Shown here: one piece after another, positions 43,370-53,213 of the stretch
Layout of the letters: each line of letters begins with the position of its first letter
How positions within the stretch are numbered: the stretch's first letter is position 1
DNA from: Bacillota bacterium
GTDB lineage: Bacteria > Bacillota > DSM-12270 > Thermacetogeniales > Thermacetogeniaceae
Direction: 5' to 3'
Length of the DNA stretch: 64,000 nucleotides
NCBI GenBank assembly: GCA_013177945.1
Contig: JABLXW010000015.1
Coordinates: 117,395-181,394, forward strand
The notes under the pieces: model-generated
What the model saw: only the letters and a program-made list of their open reading frames with translations
What the model was told of the DNA's origin: nothing
Database searches by the model: none
Made by a program: the position numbers and the translations under genes

Positions 43370-45955
43370 GTGAGCGAGGAAAAAAGGTTTTCCCGGAGAG
43401 AGTTCTTGAAGCTGTCGGGAATGGCAGGAGCAGGCGCGCTTTTTTCCGTTGCACCCCCGTTGCGCAACCTGGAGGCCGTAACGCCGTTCGGTTCACACCC
43501 CCAGGAACAGCCTCCTTACCTGGTGAAAAAGAAGGTTCCCCAGGTCTGTGCCCGCGCCTGTGAGTGCGATTGTGCCTACAACGTCGTTGTGGGGGTGGAT
43601 CCGGTCACAGGCCTTGAAAGGGCCCTCACAGTTGAGGGGAGGCCCGAGGACCCCGTTTCCCGGGGCAGGTACTGCATCAAGGCACTGGGCTTCGTGGATT
43701 CCCTGTACAACCCGGACCGCCTGCTGGTGGCTTTGAAGCGAACCAATCCCCAAAAGGGCCCGGACCAGGACCCGGGCTGGGTTGCCGTCCCCAGCGCCCA
43801 GGCGGTCAAGGAAATCATCTCCATCATGAAAAAATACCGCAGGGAGGAAATGGTTTTCTGCTCCCCTGGGGACCCCTATACGAACTACCTCTGCAAGTCC
43901 CTGGGGGTGAGGAGGAGCGACCAGCGCACCGAGTGTTTCGGCACCCACTACTATATAAATTCTTTAATGATCACAAACCCTCCAAACAGGTATTATTCCA
44001 GCACCTATACCGTAACCCACTCCATCTGGGGTTTTGACTACAGTGGCACGAAATACATGATCTGGTTCGGCTTCGACTCCTTTTCCAAGTGCGGCAAGGC
44101 CGGGATTCTCAACCATATCGTCGAAGGAAAGAAAAAGGGCGCCAAGATCGTTGCCTTCAACCCCGTGAAAACACCCATTGCCGACTACATCGCGGACGAG
44201 TGGTACCCCATCAAACCCGGTACCGACCTGGCTGTTGCCCTGGCCCTGATCCGGGTAATCCTGAATGAGAGGCTGTACAATGTCGACTTCCTGAAGAACT
44301 TCAGTGATGCCGCCGCTCTTATCGACGGGGAGACGAAGCTTCACCTGGCCGGGGAGGACGGCAGGTGGATTGCTTGGTGCACGGCCCACAACAGGCCTGA
44401 ACCCCTGGCTGCCTGCGACTCTCCCGCCTTTGAAGGGGGTCCCTATACCTTCGAGTTCGGCGGGAAAACCGTGACGGCCAGGCCGGTGCTCCAGCTCTTG
44501 AAGAATGCGGTTAAGGACTGCACTCCCGAGTGGGCTGCGGGAATCAGCGAGGTTCCCGCCGGGGCCATCGCCCGCATCGCGCGGGAGTTTGCCGGGGCGG
44601 CGCCCACGGTGTGCATTCCTAACCTGAAACGGGATGCTGCGGGCCCCAACTATGCCAACAGCTGGCGGCTTATGCAGGCCATCAACATCTTGCACGGCCT
44701 CACCGGCGCTCTGGATCACGAGGGGGGAGTCCTCTTCCTGCACGGTGTCAAGATCCCCTGGATTGAGGAGATAAACCCTCCCGCAAAACCGTTTCCTTCC
44801 CAGCCTGCCAGGAGCCCGGATTTCCGGCACGAGTTCCCCGTCACCGAAAACCTCTACAAAGAAAAGGATTTCTCCGCGCCGGGCCACTACGGGATGCTTG
44901 GCTACGGTCTCTATAAAGGAGGCCAGGTGAAGGTGGTCTTCTTCCGGAGCCCGCACCGGGGCCTGCACGCCCTGATCCAGCCCCAGATGGTCGAGAAGGC
45001 GCTGGAGAAAATGGACCTGGTGGTGGACTGGAACCTGTACCTGGACGACCTTGCCTACTGGTGTGACTACGTCCTTCCTGCTTCCCACCAGTTCGAGGAA
45101 GGGAAGCTGGACAACAGGCAGTATTACCCGAAGTACCCCTGTCTTGTAGGGGGAGAGGCGGTGCAGCAGCCGCCTGGCGATGTCATTGGCTGGGGAAAGA
45201 TTGCCTCCCAGATCGGCCTTGCCCTTGCCCCCGATTACTGGACCACGGATGGGAGTGGGGATCCGGCAAAAATGATTTCTACCAACACTTCGGAGGCCGC
45301 GCTCAAGGGGATGGGGATCGCGAAGGACGTGAACGAGTTCATGACCGCAAAGAAGGGGATCTGGATCCAGCAGAAACCCTACGAGAACTGGAAGACCCTC
45401 AGGGAAATCGGCTACGGCAGGCCGGAGGGGAGGGTTCGCTTCTACATTGACGAGTTTGTGGAGGTGGATCACGATCCCCTGCCGAAATGGGCGCCGCGCT
45501 GGTCAAAGCCCGAGGGTGAGTATCGCTTCTCCCTGCTGGTGACCCGGGCGCCCTGGTACATGCACGCCGACCCCAACTTTATCAACAACCCTATCCTGAA
45601 TGAGCTTGCGGTTAAGAACCACATCGACTGTGTCTGGGTCCATCCCGAGGCCGGCCGCGCCCTGGGCCTGCAGGAAGGGGACTGGGTGCTGCTGGAAACG
45701 AACCCCAGGTACCTGGCGGAGGTGCCCCGCCCGGTGAAGGCAAAGGTTCACTTCTCGAAGCGGGTTGGAAGAAAGGACTGCGTGCTCCTCTTTCACGGGC
45801 TGGGACACCGCTCCAGGTGGCTCCGCTACGGGAAGGGCTTTGGATACCGGGACGGCGACCTGATCCCCCAAAAGGACCCCCGGGTGGTCAAGGAGCACGA
45901 CCCGACGGGGATGGGTTGGGTTGAAGATGTCTATGTCCGGATCAAGAAAGCCTGA
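43370..45955 (+). CDS. Tat-exported molybdopterin oxidoreductase (PsrA/PhsA/TtrA-like)
   Basis: The start is set at GTG 43370, six bases after GGGGTGG, giving 861 residues. A twin-arginine signal SRREFLKLSGMAGAGALF indicates export of the folded enzyme. A 4Fe-4S site is formed by CARACECDC (C-x3-C-x3-C) plus CIKALG. The pterin-binding halves are typical (YMIWFGFDSF, KIVAFNPVKTP, IKPGTDLAVALAL). I could not find a cysteine at the usual metal-ligand position before the DYSGTKYMIWFG stretch. The residues there are serine and threonine rich. Ferredoxin, NrfD anchor and chaperone genes follow. The substrate is probably a sulfur oxyanion or another N/S/As oxide. Confidence 0.88.
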   Translation: MSEEKRFSRREFLKLSGMAGAGALFSVAPPLRNLEAVTPFGSHPQEQPPYLVKKKVPQVCARACECDCAYNVVVGVDPVTGLERALTVEGRPEDPVSRGRYCIKALGFVDSLYNPDRLLVALKRTNPQKGPDQDPGWVAVPSAQAVKEIISIMKKYRREEMVFCSPGDPYTNYLCKSLGVRRSDQRTECFGTHYYINSLMITNPPNRYYSSTYTVTHSIWGFDYSGTKYMIWFGFDSFSKCGKAGILNHIVEGKKKGAKIVAFNPVKTPIADYIADEWYPIKPGTDLAVALALIRVILNERLYNVDFLKNFSDAAALIDGETKLHLAGEDGRWIAWCTAHNRPEPLAACDSPAFEGGPYTFEFGGKTVTARPVLQLLKNAVKDCTPEWAAGISEVPAGAIARIAREFAGAAPTVCIPNLKRDAAGPNYANSWRLMQAINILHGLTGALDHEGGVLFLHGVKIPWIEEINPPAKPFPSQPARSPDFRHEFPVTENLYKEKDFSAPGHYGMLGYGLYKGGQVKVVFFRSPHRGLHALIQPQMVEKALEKMDLVVDWNLYLDDLAYWCDYVLPASHQFEEGKLDNRQYYPKYPCLVGGEAVQQPPGDVIGWGKIASQIGLALAPDYWTTDGSGDPAKMISTNTSEAALKGMGIAKDVNEFMTAKKGIWIQQKPYENWKTLREIGYGRPEGRVRFYIDEFVEVDHDPLPKWAPRWSKPEGEYRFSLLVTRAPWYMHADPNFINNPILNELAVKNHIDCVWVHPEAGRALGLQEGDWVLLETNPRYLAEVPRPVKAKVHFSKRVGRKDCVLLFHGLGHRSRWLRYGKGFGYRDGDLIPQKDPRVVKEHDPTGMGWVEDVYVRIKKA

Positions 45956-45969
45956 AGGGGTGAGAGACG

Positions 45970-46695
45970 ATGGCGGAATATGCGGTTCTCATTGACACCA
46001 GGTTCTGCACCGGCTGCAACACCTGTTTTTACAAGTGCATTCAGGAGAACAGGCTCCATGGTGCAGCAGCCCAGGGAATTGCCAGGACCACGGTCCTGAT
46101 CAGGGATGAGGGAATGTATCATCACAGGTGCATGCACTGTAAGGACCCTTCCTGTGCTGCGGTTTGCCCTACAGGGGCCCTCGCCCGGACCGGGTACGGG
46201 GCGGTTCTCTATGATGTAAGCCTCTGCATCGGCTGCAGGTCCTGTGTCGCGGCCTGCCCTTTCCACGTTCCGCAGTGGAATGAGGCCCGCAAAGAGATCG
46301 TGAAGTGCAGCCTGTGTGCCCACAGGATTCAGGTGCAGGGCACAGGGAAGGTTCAGCCCGCCTGCGTGGAGGCCTGCCCCACAGGCGCCCTGATGTTTGG
46401 AGAATTTGACACCCTTGCGGCGGCCGCAGAAAAGATTGCCGCGGAGGAGAAGCTCCACCTTTACGGGCGCGCCGAAAACGGGGGGACGCGCCTGTTTGTT
46501 CTTACAAAGGAAGACCCCCTTGCCGTTGGCTACCCCAGGGTGCCCCGGGATCCTGCAGGGAGCAGGGAAGTTAAGACCGTCGGCGGCGTTGTAGTCGGGG
46601 CCGCGGCCGTGGCTGCGCTGGCCTACGCGGGTTTCAAGAAGTATAGTGAGCGCCGGAGCCGGATGGAGTCCGGTGACCAGAAGTTGCGAGGCTAA
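45970..46695 (+). CDS. Four-cluster ferredoxin subunit of the molybdoenzyme
   Basis: The 241-residue protein has four cysteine groups (CTGCNTCFYKC, CMHCKDPSCAAVCPTG, CIGCRSCVAACPFH, CSLCAHRIQ ... CVEACPTG), the PsrB/DmsB/FdnH pattern. A single C-terminal membrane helix (GGVVVGAAAVAALAYAGF) anchors it. It links the catalytic subunit to the NrfD quinol-oxidising subunit encoded next. It begins 14 bases after the catalytic gene. Confidence 0.93.
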   Translation: MAEYAVLIDTRFCTGCNTCFYKCIQENRLHGAAAQGIARTTVLIRDEGMYHHRCMHCKDPSCAAVCPTGALARTGYGAVLYDVSLCIGCRSCVAACPFHVPQWNEARKEIVKCSLCAHRIQVQGTGKVQPACVEACPTGALMFGEFDTLAAAAEKIAAEEKLHLYGRAENGGTRLFVLTKEDPLAVGYPRVPRDPAGSREVKTVGGVVVGAAAVAALAYAGFKKYSERRSRMESGDQKLRG

Positions 46696-46710
46696 GAGGA
46701 GGTGCAAGCA

Positions 46711-47571
46711 ATGGTTTGGAAGTGGTATTTGCCTGCTTTCATGACCTCGGCCGGAATCGGGGCTTTCCTCTACCTGCTGGGGGTCTTCTTCGACTGGAAG
46801 TACCGGGAGAAGTTGGAGCCTGCAGCTAAGTTCGCCGTGATTTTTAGCTGGATGATTCTCGCCCTGGCCGGTTTCTTCGTGCTCCTGGATCTGGGGAAAC
46901 CCGCAGGTTCGGAAACGGGGATCCTGCATATCCTCAATGTTTTCAGGCGGTGGCCTGCATCTCCACTCTCCCTGGAAACCTCCGTGCTGCTGGCCACCCT
47001 TGCCTTTGGCCTGCTGGCGACCCTGGGTTACCTTGCCGGCTGGCTTCGCACCTGGCCGCGCTACCTGGTGGAAGCTGCAGGAGCCGTACCTGCCCTGATT
47101 TTAGGGCTCGGGTACGGCGGCCTCCTCTACCTGGTAGCCTATACCGTGAATCCCGTCTGGCACACACCGGTCCTCAGCCTGCTCACCCTCTCTCTTACCG
47201 TAGCGGCAGCTGCGGCGGTGATGAATCTTCCCAATGCCTCTTTCTTTGGCGACCTGCTTCCCCGGTGCGGGAGCAGGGAGGCCTCCCGGATTCTTGCTGA
47301 GCTAACCCGGTGGGCGCTGCTGGCAGCGCTGGTGCTCACCCCGGTTTACCTCCTGGTCATCCTGGAAAGCGCCCGCTTTCTGCTCGGGGGAGGCTCCGGA
47401 GTAAAATTCTGGACGGCACTGGTGCTGGGCGTGATTGCTCCCCTGGTGCTGGGCTTTTCCCGGAATAACAGAGAACAGGGGGGCGTTCTGCTGCTCCAGA
47501 TCGTTCTGGTGGTGCTGGGGGCCTACCTGTTGAACCTGGCGGTGGTCCAGGCGGGCCAGCTCTTGATTTAG
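46711..47571 (+). CDS. NrfD/PsrC-type membrane anchor and quinol subunit
   Basis: The start is ATG 46711, nine bases after GAGGAGG, giving 286 residues. Eight or nine hydrophobic helices are visible, beginning WYLPAFMTSAGIGAFLYLLG, which is the NrfD family opening. A LLDLGKPAG motif follows helix 2. NrfD proteins bind menaquinol and pass electrons to the ferredoxin subunit. The gene is third in the operon. Confidence 0.92.
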   Translation: MVWKWYLPAFMTSAGIGAFLYLLGVFFDWKYREKLEPAAKFAVIFSWMILALAGFFVLLDLGKPAGSETGILHILNVFRRWPASPLSLETSVLLATLAFGLLATLGYLAGWLRTWPRYLVEAAGAVPALILGLGYGGLLYLVAYTVNPVWHTPVLSLLTLSLTVAAAAAVMNLPNASFFGDLLPRCGSREASRILAELTRWALLAALVLTPVYLLVILESARFLLGGGSGVKFWTALVLGVIAPLVLGFSRNNREQGGVLLLQIVLVVLGAYLLNLAVVQAGQLLI

Positions 47572-47614
47572 GCCCGTCTGGAAGCCCTGCCTTAACGGGG
47601 AGGTGTGAAAACCG

Positions 47615-48316
47615 ATGGGAGAAGGACTTGCGGGCGGCTCCCGGGAGCACCCTGTTCCTGCTGAGGGGCGCGCGGTGGTTTACGGACTCCTTGCCCGGGC
47701 GCTGGATTACCCCGGCGAGGACCTGGCGGCAGAACTGGTTGCAGGAGAGTTTGTGGCAAGACTGCGATGGGCAGGGACGGGGTTGATCGGGGAGGAGTGC
47801 CTGGCCGGGGAGGCTGGTGCCATTGCAGATTACACGGCTTCTTTCACGGATCGGGACGGGGAAAGGAGGCTTCTTCTGGAGCTCCAGAAGGACTACACCC
47901 GGCTTTCCTTTGCTTCGAAACCGCGCCTTGTTCCTCTCTTCGAATCAGTGTACCGGGAAGGAAAGCTTTTGCAGGAATCCACTTTTGAGGTGGCCAGGCT
48001 TTACCACGAGGCCGGGCTCAGGTTGCGGCCCGGCTTCACGCTTCCCCCGGACCACATTGCCCTGGAACTGGAGTGCATGGCATACCTTTGCTTTCAGGAG
48101 GCGGTGGCTGCGGGGGTGCAGGATGGTGAGAAAAGGGAAAAGGAGGCCGTGAGACTGCAACGGGAAGTGCTGGGGCAGCACCTGGGGGAATTTGGGGCGC
48201 GCTTTGCGGAGCGGTTAAAGGCCCATGCAGGCACCTCTTTTTACCGGAGCGTGGCGCGCCTCCTGGCGGACTTCCTGGCCCGGGAGGAGACGCGTCTTCT
48301 CCCGGTTCCCGGCTGA
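47615..48316 (+). CDS. TorD/DmsD family molybdoenzyme chaperone
   Basis: The 233-residue protein is all-helical. It has RAVVYGLLARALDYPGEDL at the start and PPDHIALELECMAYLCFQEA (the family's E-P-x-D-H-like signature reads LPPDHIALELE). Members bind the Tat signal peptide of a molybdoenzyme and hold it until the cofactor is inserted. Its place after the anchor subunit indicates that it serves the 861-residue enzyme. Confidence 0.9.
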   Translation: MGEGLAGGSREHPVPAEGRAVVYGLLARALDYPGEDLAAELVAGEFVARLRWAGTGLIGEECLAGEAGAIADYTASFTDRDGERRLLLELQKDYTRLSFASKPRLVPLFESVYREGKLLQESTFEVARLYHEAGLRLRPGFTLPPDHIALELECMAYLCFQEAVAAGVQDGEKREKEAVRLQREVLGQHLGEFGARFAERLKAHAGTSFYRSVARLLADFLAREETRLLPVPG

Positions 48317-48960
48317 GCGGTCGCCGGTTCCGGCTGCCCCATGAATGCAAAGGCTCTATCGCTTGTAACAAGGAATCTGTGTGCCACTAGGAGTGGACCA
48401 GCGGCCCAGGCCAACCTGCTGTATTCCCTCTCAAGCTACAATGGCTTGGAGGATTGTAATGTCCAACATACACTTTTACAACATTTTTTATTTTTCTCTT
48501 CAGCAAGGCTCGTTTAAGTTTTCTTGTAAGCGTTAAAAAAGAAGCCGCCAGAAAACAAGATAAGAAAGGAGGGAGAGTTGTATCTGGCGACTTTCAGGGG
48601 AGCCTCAAAATTAAATGGGCGCCACATACCTTAATCTGTGTACCGCATTTTCGTGCCAGTTCTCCGGTACTTTCACAGGCTGATAAATATGTGCGTTGCT
48701 CATATATAAAGAGCTCAAGCAGCTGTAAAATGTAAATTGCTCAAGCGGGGAGGCCGGTCTTGACAGAGTTAATGGCACCGCTGTTATCTAATACAACCTG
48801 GCCGTAGAAGCTTGCCGGGCATCCGGACCCAATAAATCCAGTAGGGCAGATACGCCGGCATGCTCTGCAACAGTCACCCGGTGATAGCCAAACAGTCCCC
48901 CGCAGTTATCTTGATGCAGCTCCATAGCAAGTAGCAAGCCCGGCATACTGCTTGCTTGTA
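48317..48960. other. Intergenic stretch with coding debris
   Basis: I see no intact gene in these 640 bases. On the minus strand a 52-residue frame (48788-48946) starts MPGLLLAMELHQDNCGGLF but lacks a ribosome site. A different frame around 48780-48890 reads CCRACRRICPTGFIG, a ferredoxin-like cysteine cluster, without start or completion. The composition is AT-richer than the operon to its left, marking the beginning of a different block. Confidence 0.45.
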
Positions 48961-50421
48961 CTATTTCAGATACCTTATGGAATGGTAGTCAATATATGCC
49001 GATAACGTTAGCTCGCCAGCCATTTCTCTGCCAATACCGCTATTTTTTACTCCACCGAACGGCATGCCTAAGGTGGTTGATTCAAAACTATGTGTGTTGA
49101 TGAACGTCGAACCCGCTTCGATTTTTCTGGCTACATCCAATGCTCTCTGGAAATCGCTGGACCAGACGGATGAGCAAAGGCCATATTCTGTCTCATTCGC
49201 AAATTCAATCGCTTCTTCAATCGTTCTGTAAGGGACAATTGGTATTACCGGACCGAATTGCTCGCAAGAGACAATTTCTGAGGAGTGAGACTCGGTTTTT
49301 ACTACGTGCGGTAGAATGTAGTAGCCATTATCCCAGCCCTCCGGGTCCAGCTTGGATCCCAGTTCTCTAACGATAGCGCCGCTATTCTTAGTCCTTTCAA
49401 TAAGATTTTTGACGAAGGTGAATTGTTTTTTATTGTTCAAAGGCCCGAACGATGCGCGTGGGTCTAAACCATGACCTACTTTGTACTCGTCCACGAATTC
49501 GCAAAGCGTGTTAAAGAATTTATCAACCATGCTCTGGGGAACATAGATCCGTTTGACGGCATAACAAATTTGACCGGCCCTTGTATAAATTCCCTTTAAT
49601 AACTTGGGAATAATATCTACCGGGTTAACATCATCCAGAACGATTGCCGGATCGTTACCACCTAATTCTAGAGTAATCGCTTTAAGGGTTAAGGAACTGG
49701 AGGCATTTCTCATTACTTCTTTACCTGTTTCAATGCCTCCGGTGAAGGCCACCTTTTTCACCAATGGATGTCGAGTCAGGGCTATGCCAACATCAGCGCC
49801 TCCGGTTACTACGTTGATTACCCCGTCTGGTAACACTGCTGCCATTCTTTTCAAGAGAATACTTAAAGCGATCGGTGCTGTTGGTGAGGGCTTAACTACG
49901 ACGGTATTACCCGTTACCAAAGCAGGAGCCAATTTCATCATGGTCAAGACGACTGGCATATTCCAAGGAACGATTACGCCAACCACACCTTTTGGTACCT
50001 TCTCAATGCTCATCCAGCTGGCGTCATTTTCAATTTGTTCTGGCTTTAGAAAATTTTCTACCAGGCCAGAATAGTATCTCAAATTGGCGGCACCTTTAAG
50101 AAAATCGGTTTCTGCTTCCCACAACATGCCTCCATGCTCTCTTACCAGAAGAGGTACCAGCTCGGACATGGAATCTTCCAGTACGGCTACAGTCGCAAGT
50201 ATCTTCTCTATTCTTTCCTTGACGTCAACGTTTCTCCAGGACAGAAACGCTTTATGGGCAGCGGTTACCGCCTGATCCACATCTGCACCAGTACCTATTG
50301 CAACTGTACCAACGATATCAGTAAGTTTTCCAGGGTCCCTTACTTGAACGTACTGTTGCGTTGGTATTTCTTTATTATCAATAAGCAGGTCGATTCTATA
50401 ATCCGAGTTTATATTTTTCAT
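48961..50421 (-). CDS. NAD(P)-dependent aldehyde dehydrogenase
   Basis: The 486-residue protein starts at ATG 50421 after GGAGGGAAG. The catalytic cysteine is in RAGQICYAVKRIYVP, around residue 290, and the general-base glutamate in TLELGGNDPAIVLDD. NAD-binding residues are in VPWNMPVVLTMMKLAPAL and FTGGIETGKEVM, and a closing MPFGGVKNSGIGRE completes the ALDH superfamily set. It oxidises an aldehyde to an acid; the substrate is unknown. An AcoR-like sigma-54 activator gene lies upstream. Base composition is clearly AT-richer than in most of the window, suggesting acquisition. Confidence 0.93.
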   Translation of the reverse strand: MKNINSDYRIDLLIDNKEIPTQQYVQVRDPGKLTDIVGTVAIGTGADVDQAVTAAHKAFLSWRNVDVKERIEKILATVAVLEDSMSELVPLLVREHGGMLWEAETDFLKGAANLRYYSGLVENFLKPEQIENDASWMSIEKVPKGVVGVIVPWNMPVVLTMMKLAPALVTGNTVVVKPSPTAPIALSILLKRMAAVLPDGVINVVTGGADVGIALTRHPLVKKVAFTGGIETGKEVMRNASSSLTLKAITLELGGNDPAIVLDDVNPVDIIPKLLKGIYTRAGQICYAVKRIYVPQSMVDKFFNTLCEFVDEYKVGHGLDPRASFGPLNNKKQFTFVKNLIERTKNSGAIVRELGSKLDPEGWDNGYYILPHVVKTESHSSEIVSCEQFGPVIPIVPYRTIEEAIEFANETEYGLCSSVWSSDFQRALDVARKIEAGSTFINTHSFESTTLGMPFGGVKNSGIGREMAGELTLSAYIDYHSIRYLK

Positions 50422-50503
50422 GTTCTTCCCTCCGCGAAAATGGAATTTAAAGACAGATACGTCTCCGGAATCTCCTCAGTCTTTCATGTGCAGTCCCCCG
50501 AAG

Positions 50504-50790
50504 TTACTTTGATGCAGCCAACGGATAGGTTTCACAGCAGGTCCAGCACTTCGGGCAAAGCTGCAGATCAGCAACGAAGCGGTCCTTGCCAGATCTAAGC
50601 ATCACCGTCCCACTGGGGCAAACAAGATAGCATAAAGCTTTGCAATTAAAGCTTTGCAAGATACGGCAGGCACTTACCCTTGATGTGTGCTTCATACTTG
50701 GCCTGGAAGTATTTCAGGATGGTCAATACCGAATTGGCTGCAGTCTGCTCCAGCCGCAGAGAGCCAGCTCACCGATAGCCCCACCCCAAG
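50504..50790 (-). pseudogene. Remnant of the C-terminus of a NuoF/HydB-type gene
   Basis: On the minus strand, SLCG followed after a frame change by LEQTAANSVLTILKYFQAKYEAHI aligns with [28 protein letters not shown] of the nuoF at 21388-23295. Beyond it, CKALCYLVCPSG and CPKCWTCCETYPL correspond to the C-terminal ferredoxin clusters. Stops and frameshifts break it, and the rest of the gene is absent. It lies between the sigma-54 activator and the aldehyde dehydrogenase genes. Confidence 0.7.
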
Positions 50791-50966
50791 GGGCCCCGCT
50801 TTTTTGCGGATTTGCCTGCTAAAAAAGAGGGTCGTAAAGATGCCCGGGGGTTGGCGGCAGCCTGAACTTTAAGATTGGGGTTTTGTCTTGAGGGCTCCCA
50901 GCCAGCCGAGCCACCAGAGGGCCTGAAGCTGGCAGCTGCTGCAGATGAACCGGAGTATAGTTATAG

Positions 50967-53213
50967 TTAGTTATAAGTATAGGTTTCGTGGCTTCGCCGT
51001 CTTGGGGAGGGACGCAAGCCGTACTCCTGGATTTTCCTGTACAATGTTGACTTGCTCAATCCCAAGATAGCTGCCGCCTCGCGGATGTTGTAATCTGTTT
51101 GCAGCAAGGCTCTTGTAATGGCTCTTTTTTCCATTTCTTTCACTGGGAGAAGGGCTTCATCACTACCTGAAAGAGCTGAAGAATCCGGAGAAAGAGCAGC
51201 AGAAGCGGACACTCCGGACGGAGCAGGCAAGGAAAGCAGGGTCTCGTTTCCTCCGATTTCTTCGGGGAGGTCGCTGGCACGGATCACTCCGCCTTGACAC
51301 ATGCTGACCGCGTGGAGAATGGCATTTTGCAACTCTCTTACATTACCGGGCCAGGGGTGTTCGAGAAGCCTTCTTTTCGCATCATCACTCAAGGCAGGTG
51401 GGGGAATTTCTAGTTTCTCAGAAACAGCCTGAATGAAGTAATGAGCCAACTCGAGGATATCCGAACCGCGATCTCGCAAGGGAGGAAGCGTGATCTTGAA
51501 AATCGCAATTCGGTAGTATAAGTCCAGGCGAAAGTTACCCCTCCTTACCTCTTCTAAAAGGTTTCTGTTTGATGCCGCGATGAGCCGGAAATCAACCGGG
51601 AGATAGCAGTTTCCTCCCACGCGCATGAGTCTCTTTTCTTCGAGTACCCGCAGGAGCGCCGGCTGGAGTTCTAAAGGCATATCTCCAATCTCGTCTAGGA
51701 AGAGGGTTCCACCCTGAGCCAGTTCAATCTTTCCCCGCCTGCCTTTGCGGTCGGCACCTGTAAAGGAGCCGCCTTCATACCCGAAGAGTTCGCTTTCGAT
51801 CAGGCTCTTGGGAATGGCGGCACAATTAAGGGCAATAAAAGGCTTTCCCGGTCGGCTAAGGTGGTGAATATAGCGCGCAAAAACATCCTTTCCGGTGCCG
51901 CTTTCCCCTTGCAGGAGGATGTTTGCGTCGGTCGGTGCCACCTTCTGGGCCAGCGCAATGGCATTGGCCAGCCGCGGAGAGCTTCCCAATATGATCGTTA
52001 TCCCATCAAAAGAGATTGTTTTCATTTCCGAAGCGGTTCGAGAAGACCGGAAACCATGCAACGAAAGGTCTAGCGACTTGGACGAAGGGTGCTCCTTGGA
52101 TCCTTTAAAGCTACTTCTGCGGTTCACACCCTTAATGACTACGAGGCACCCACATGCTTTCTCAAGGTCGTTCTTGATACAAAGGATGTCTCCTCGAAGC
52201 AGAAGAGGTGGGTGGGCTTGTTCCAGTTCAATTTCTATGTCACGGAAAGACTGATTACACTGGAGCGCGGTGTGGATGAAGTACTCACTTTTACCTCCTA
52301 GAACAGCTTCAAAGTGATGCCCCACAGGATTCGCACAGACAGGGGAAAGGATATCCAGTGCTTGTTTATTTACCCGGACAATGAGTCCTCTTTCGTTGAT
52401 TACAACAAAGGCATATTCCTCTGCGTTCGCGAATATGCTGGCAAAGACGGCCTCTTTCGTGAGATTCTGGAAATGCTGCTGGATTGCCAGAGCTATGGAA
52501 GCTACCATGCGTAGCGTATTTGGACCCTGACGATAATAGCTATTGCTTGATACGCTCAGAACACCTGCGAGGTTCCCAAAAGCGTCAAAGATTGGCGCTG
52601 AAGAGCACGTAACTCCCTGCCAGACCTCGTCATTACTGTAGTGTTCCGGGCCCCACAACTGTACAGGACCCTTTGTGATCAGGCTCAATACATGAGCACA
52701 AGTTCCCACTGTAGCCTCTCTCCAGAGCGCACCAGGAATCACCCCAAGTTGCTCACAAACCCTTTTCCTTGCTTTGTCCTTACCGCAGGCAACAAGCAGG
52801 AATGTTCCTTCTCTATCCCCCAGGTGTACGGTGAACTTTTCGCAGAGTGCCTCCCTTTTCAGCCAACTAATGTATGGCTTTGCCGCCTTTAGAAGAAGAT
52901 CGTTCTCCTCAGATAGTCTGGCCAAAGAGGCATCATCTAATACAGGAGGAGGACTATAACGCTCGAGGCTGAGTCCATAGTCTCGAGATCTTAGCCACGA
53001 CTTGACCACCTCCGGGCGGACCAGACTTACCTTCTCGGGGGGCGTGCGTCCATGGACAACCTCTTTCTTTATCGCCCGAATCCTCTGTGCTAAGAACCAC
53101 TCTTGGTGTACAAGTTGCTTCAGTACAGAAAATGGGGCATTTGAGATGCAACTTGTTCCCCAAAGCTTGCTATCTTTTTCCCCAAAATGTAGGTTCTTGC
53201 AAAAGGCTGCCAT
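50967..53213 (-). CDS. AcoR-like sigma-54-dependent transcriptional activator
   Basis: The 748-residue protein has an N-terminal GAF-like sensor region (about 100-240, with EATVGTCAHVLSL and SSAPIFDAFGNLAGVL). A PAS-like region (about 265-360, AFVVINERGLIVRVN) follows. The AAA+ domain (about 400-640) has Walker A GESGTGKD, the sigma-54 contact loop as GSFTGA (usual form GAFTGA), and Walker B GGTLFLDEIGD. A Fis-type helix-turn-helix ends the protein (NIREAAAILGLSKSTLYRKI). It needs RpoN and remodels it at -24/-12 promoters. Four such promoters are found 4-10 kb to the right. It could also serve the aldehyde dehydrogenase, though no -24/-12 element was found before that gene. Confidence 0.94.
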   Translation of the reverse strand: MAAFCKNLHFGEKDSKLWGTSCISNAPFSVLKQLVHQEWFLAQRIRAIKKEVVHGRTPPEKVSLVRPEVVKSWLRSRDYGLSLERYSPPPVLDDASLARLSEENDLLLKAAKPYISWLKREALCEKFTVHLGDREGTFLLVACGKDKARKRVCEQLGVIPGALWREATVGTCAHVLSLITKGPVQLWGPEHYSNDEVWQGVTCSSAPIFDAFGNLAGVLSVSSNSYYRQGPNTLRMVASIALAIQQHFQNLTKEAVFASIFANAEEYAFVVINERGLIVRVNKQALDILSPVCANPVGHHFEAVLGGKSEYFIHTALQCNQSFRDIEIELEQAHPPLLLRGDILCIKNDLEKACGCLVVIKGVNRRSSFKGSKEHPSSKSLDLSLHGFRSSRTASEMKTISFDGITIILGSSPRLANAIALAQKVAPTDANILLQGESGTGKDVFARYIHHLSRPGKPFIALNCAAIPKSLIESELFGYEGGSFTGADRKGRRGKIELAQGGTLFLDEIGDMPLELQPALLRVLEEKRLMRVGGNCYLPVDFRLIAASNRNLLEEVRRGNFRLDLYYRIAIFKITLPPLRDRGSDILELAHYFIQAVSEKLEIPPPALSDDAKRRLLEHPWPGNVRELQNAILHAVSMCQGGVIRASDLPEEIGGNETLLSLPAPSGVSASAALSPDSSALSGSDEALLPVKEMEKRAITRALLQTDYNIREAAAILGLSKSTLYRKIQEYGLRPSPRRRSHETYTYN

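Noticed and set aside
48788..48946. A 52-residue minus-strand frame after the aldehyde dehydrogenase
   Set aside because: No ribosome site and no recognisable family; a competing frame over the same bases shows ferredoxin-like debris.
50422..50966. A sigma-54 promoter for the aldehyde dehydrogenase
   Set aside because: I searched for TGGCAC-N5-TTGC on the minus strand upstream of the gene and found only elements with wrong spacing (for example around 50580).
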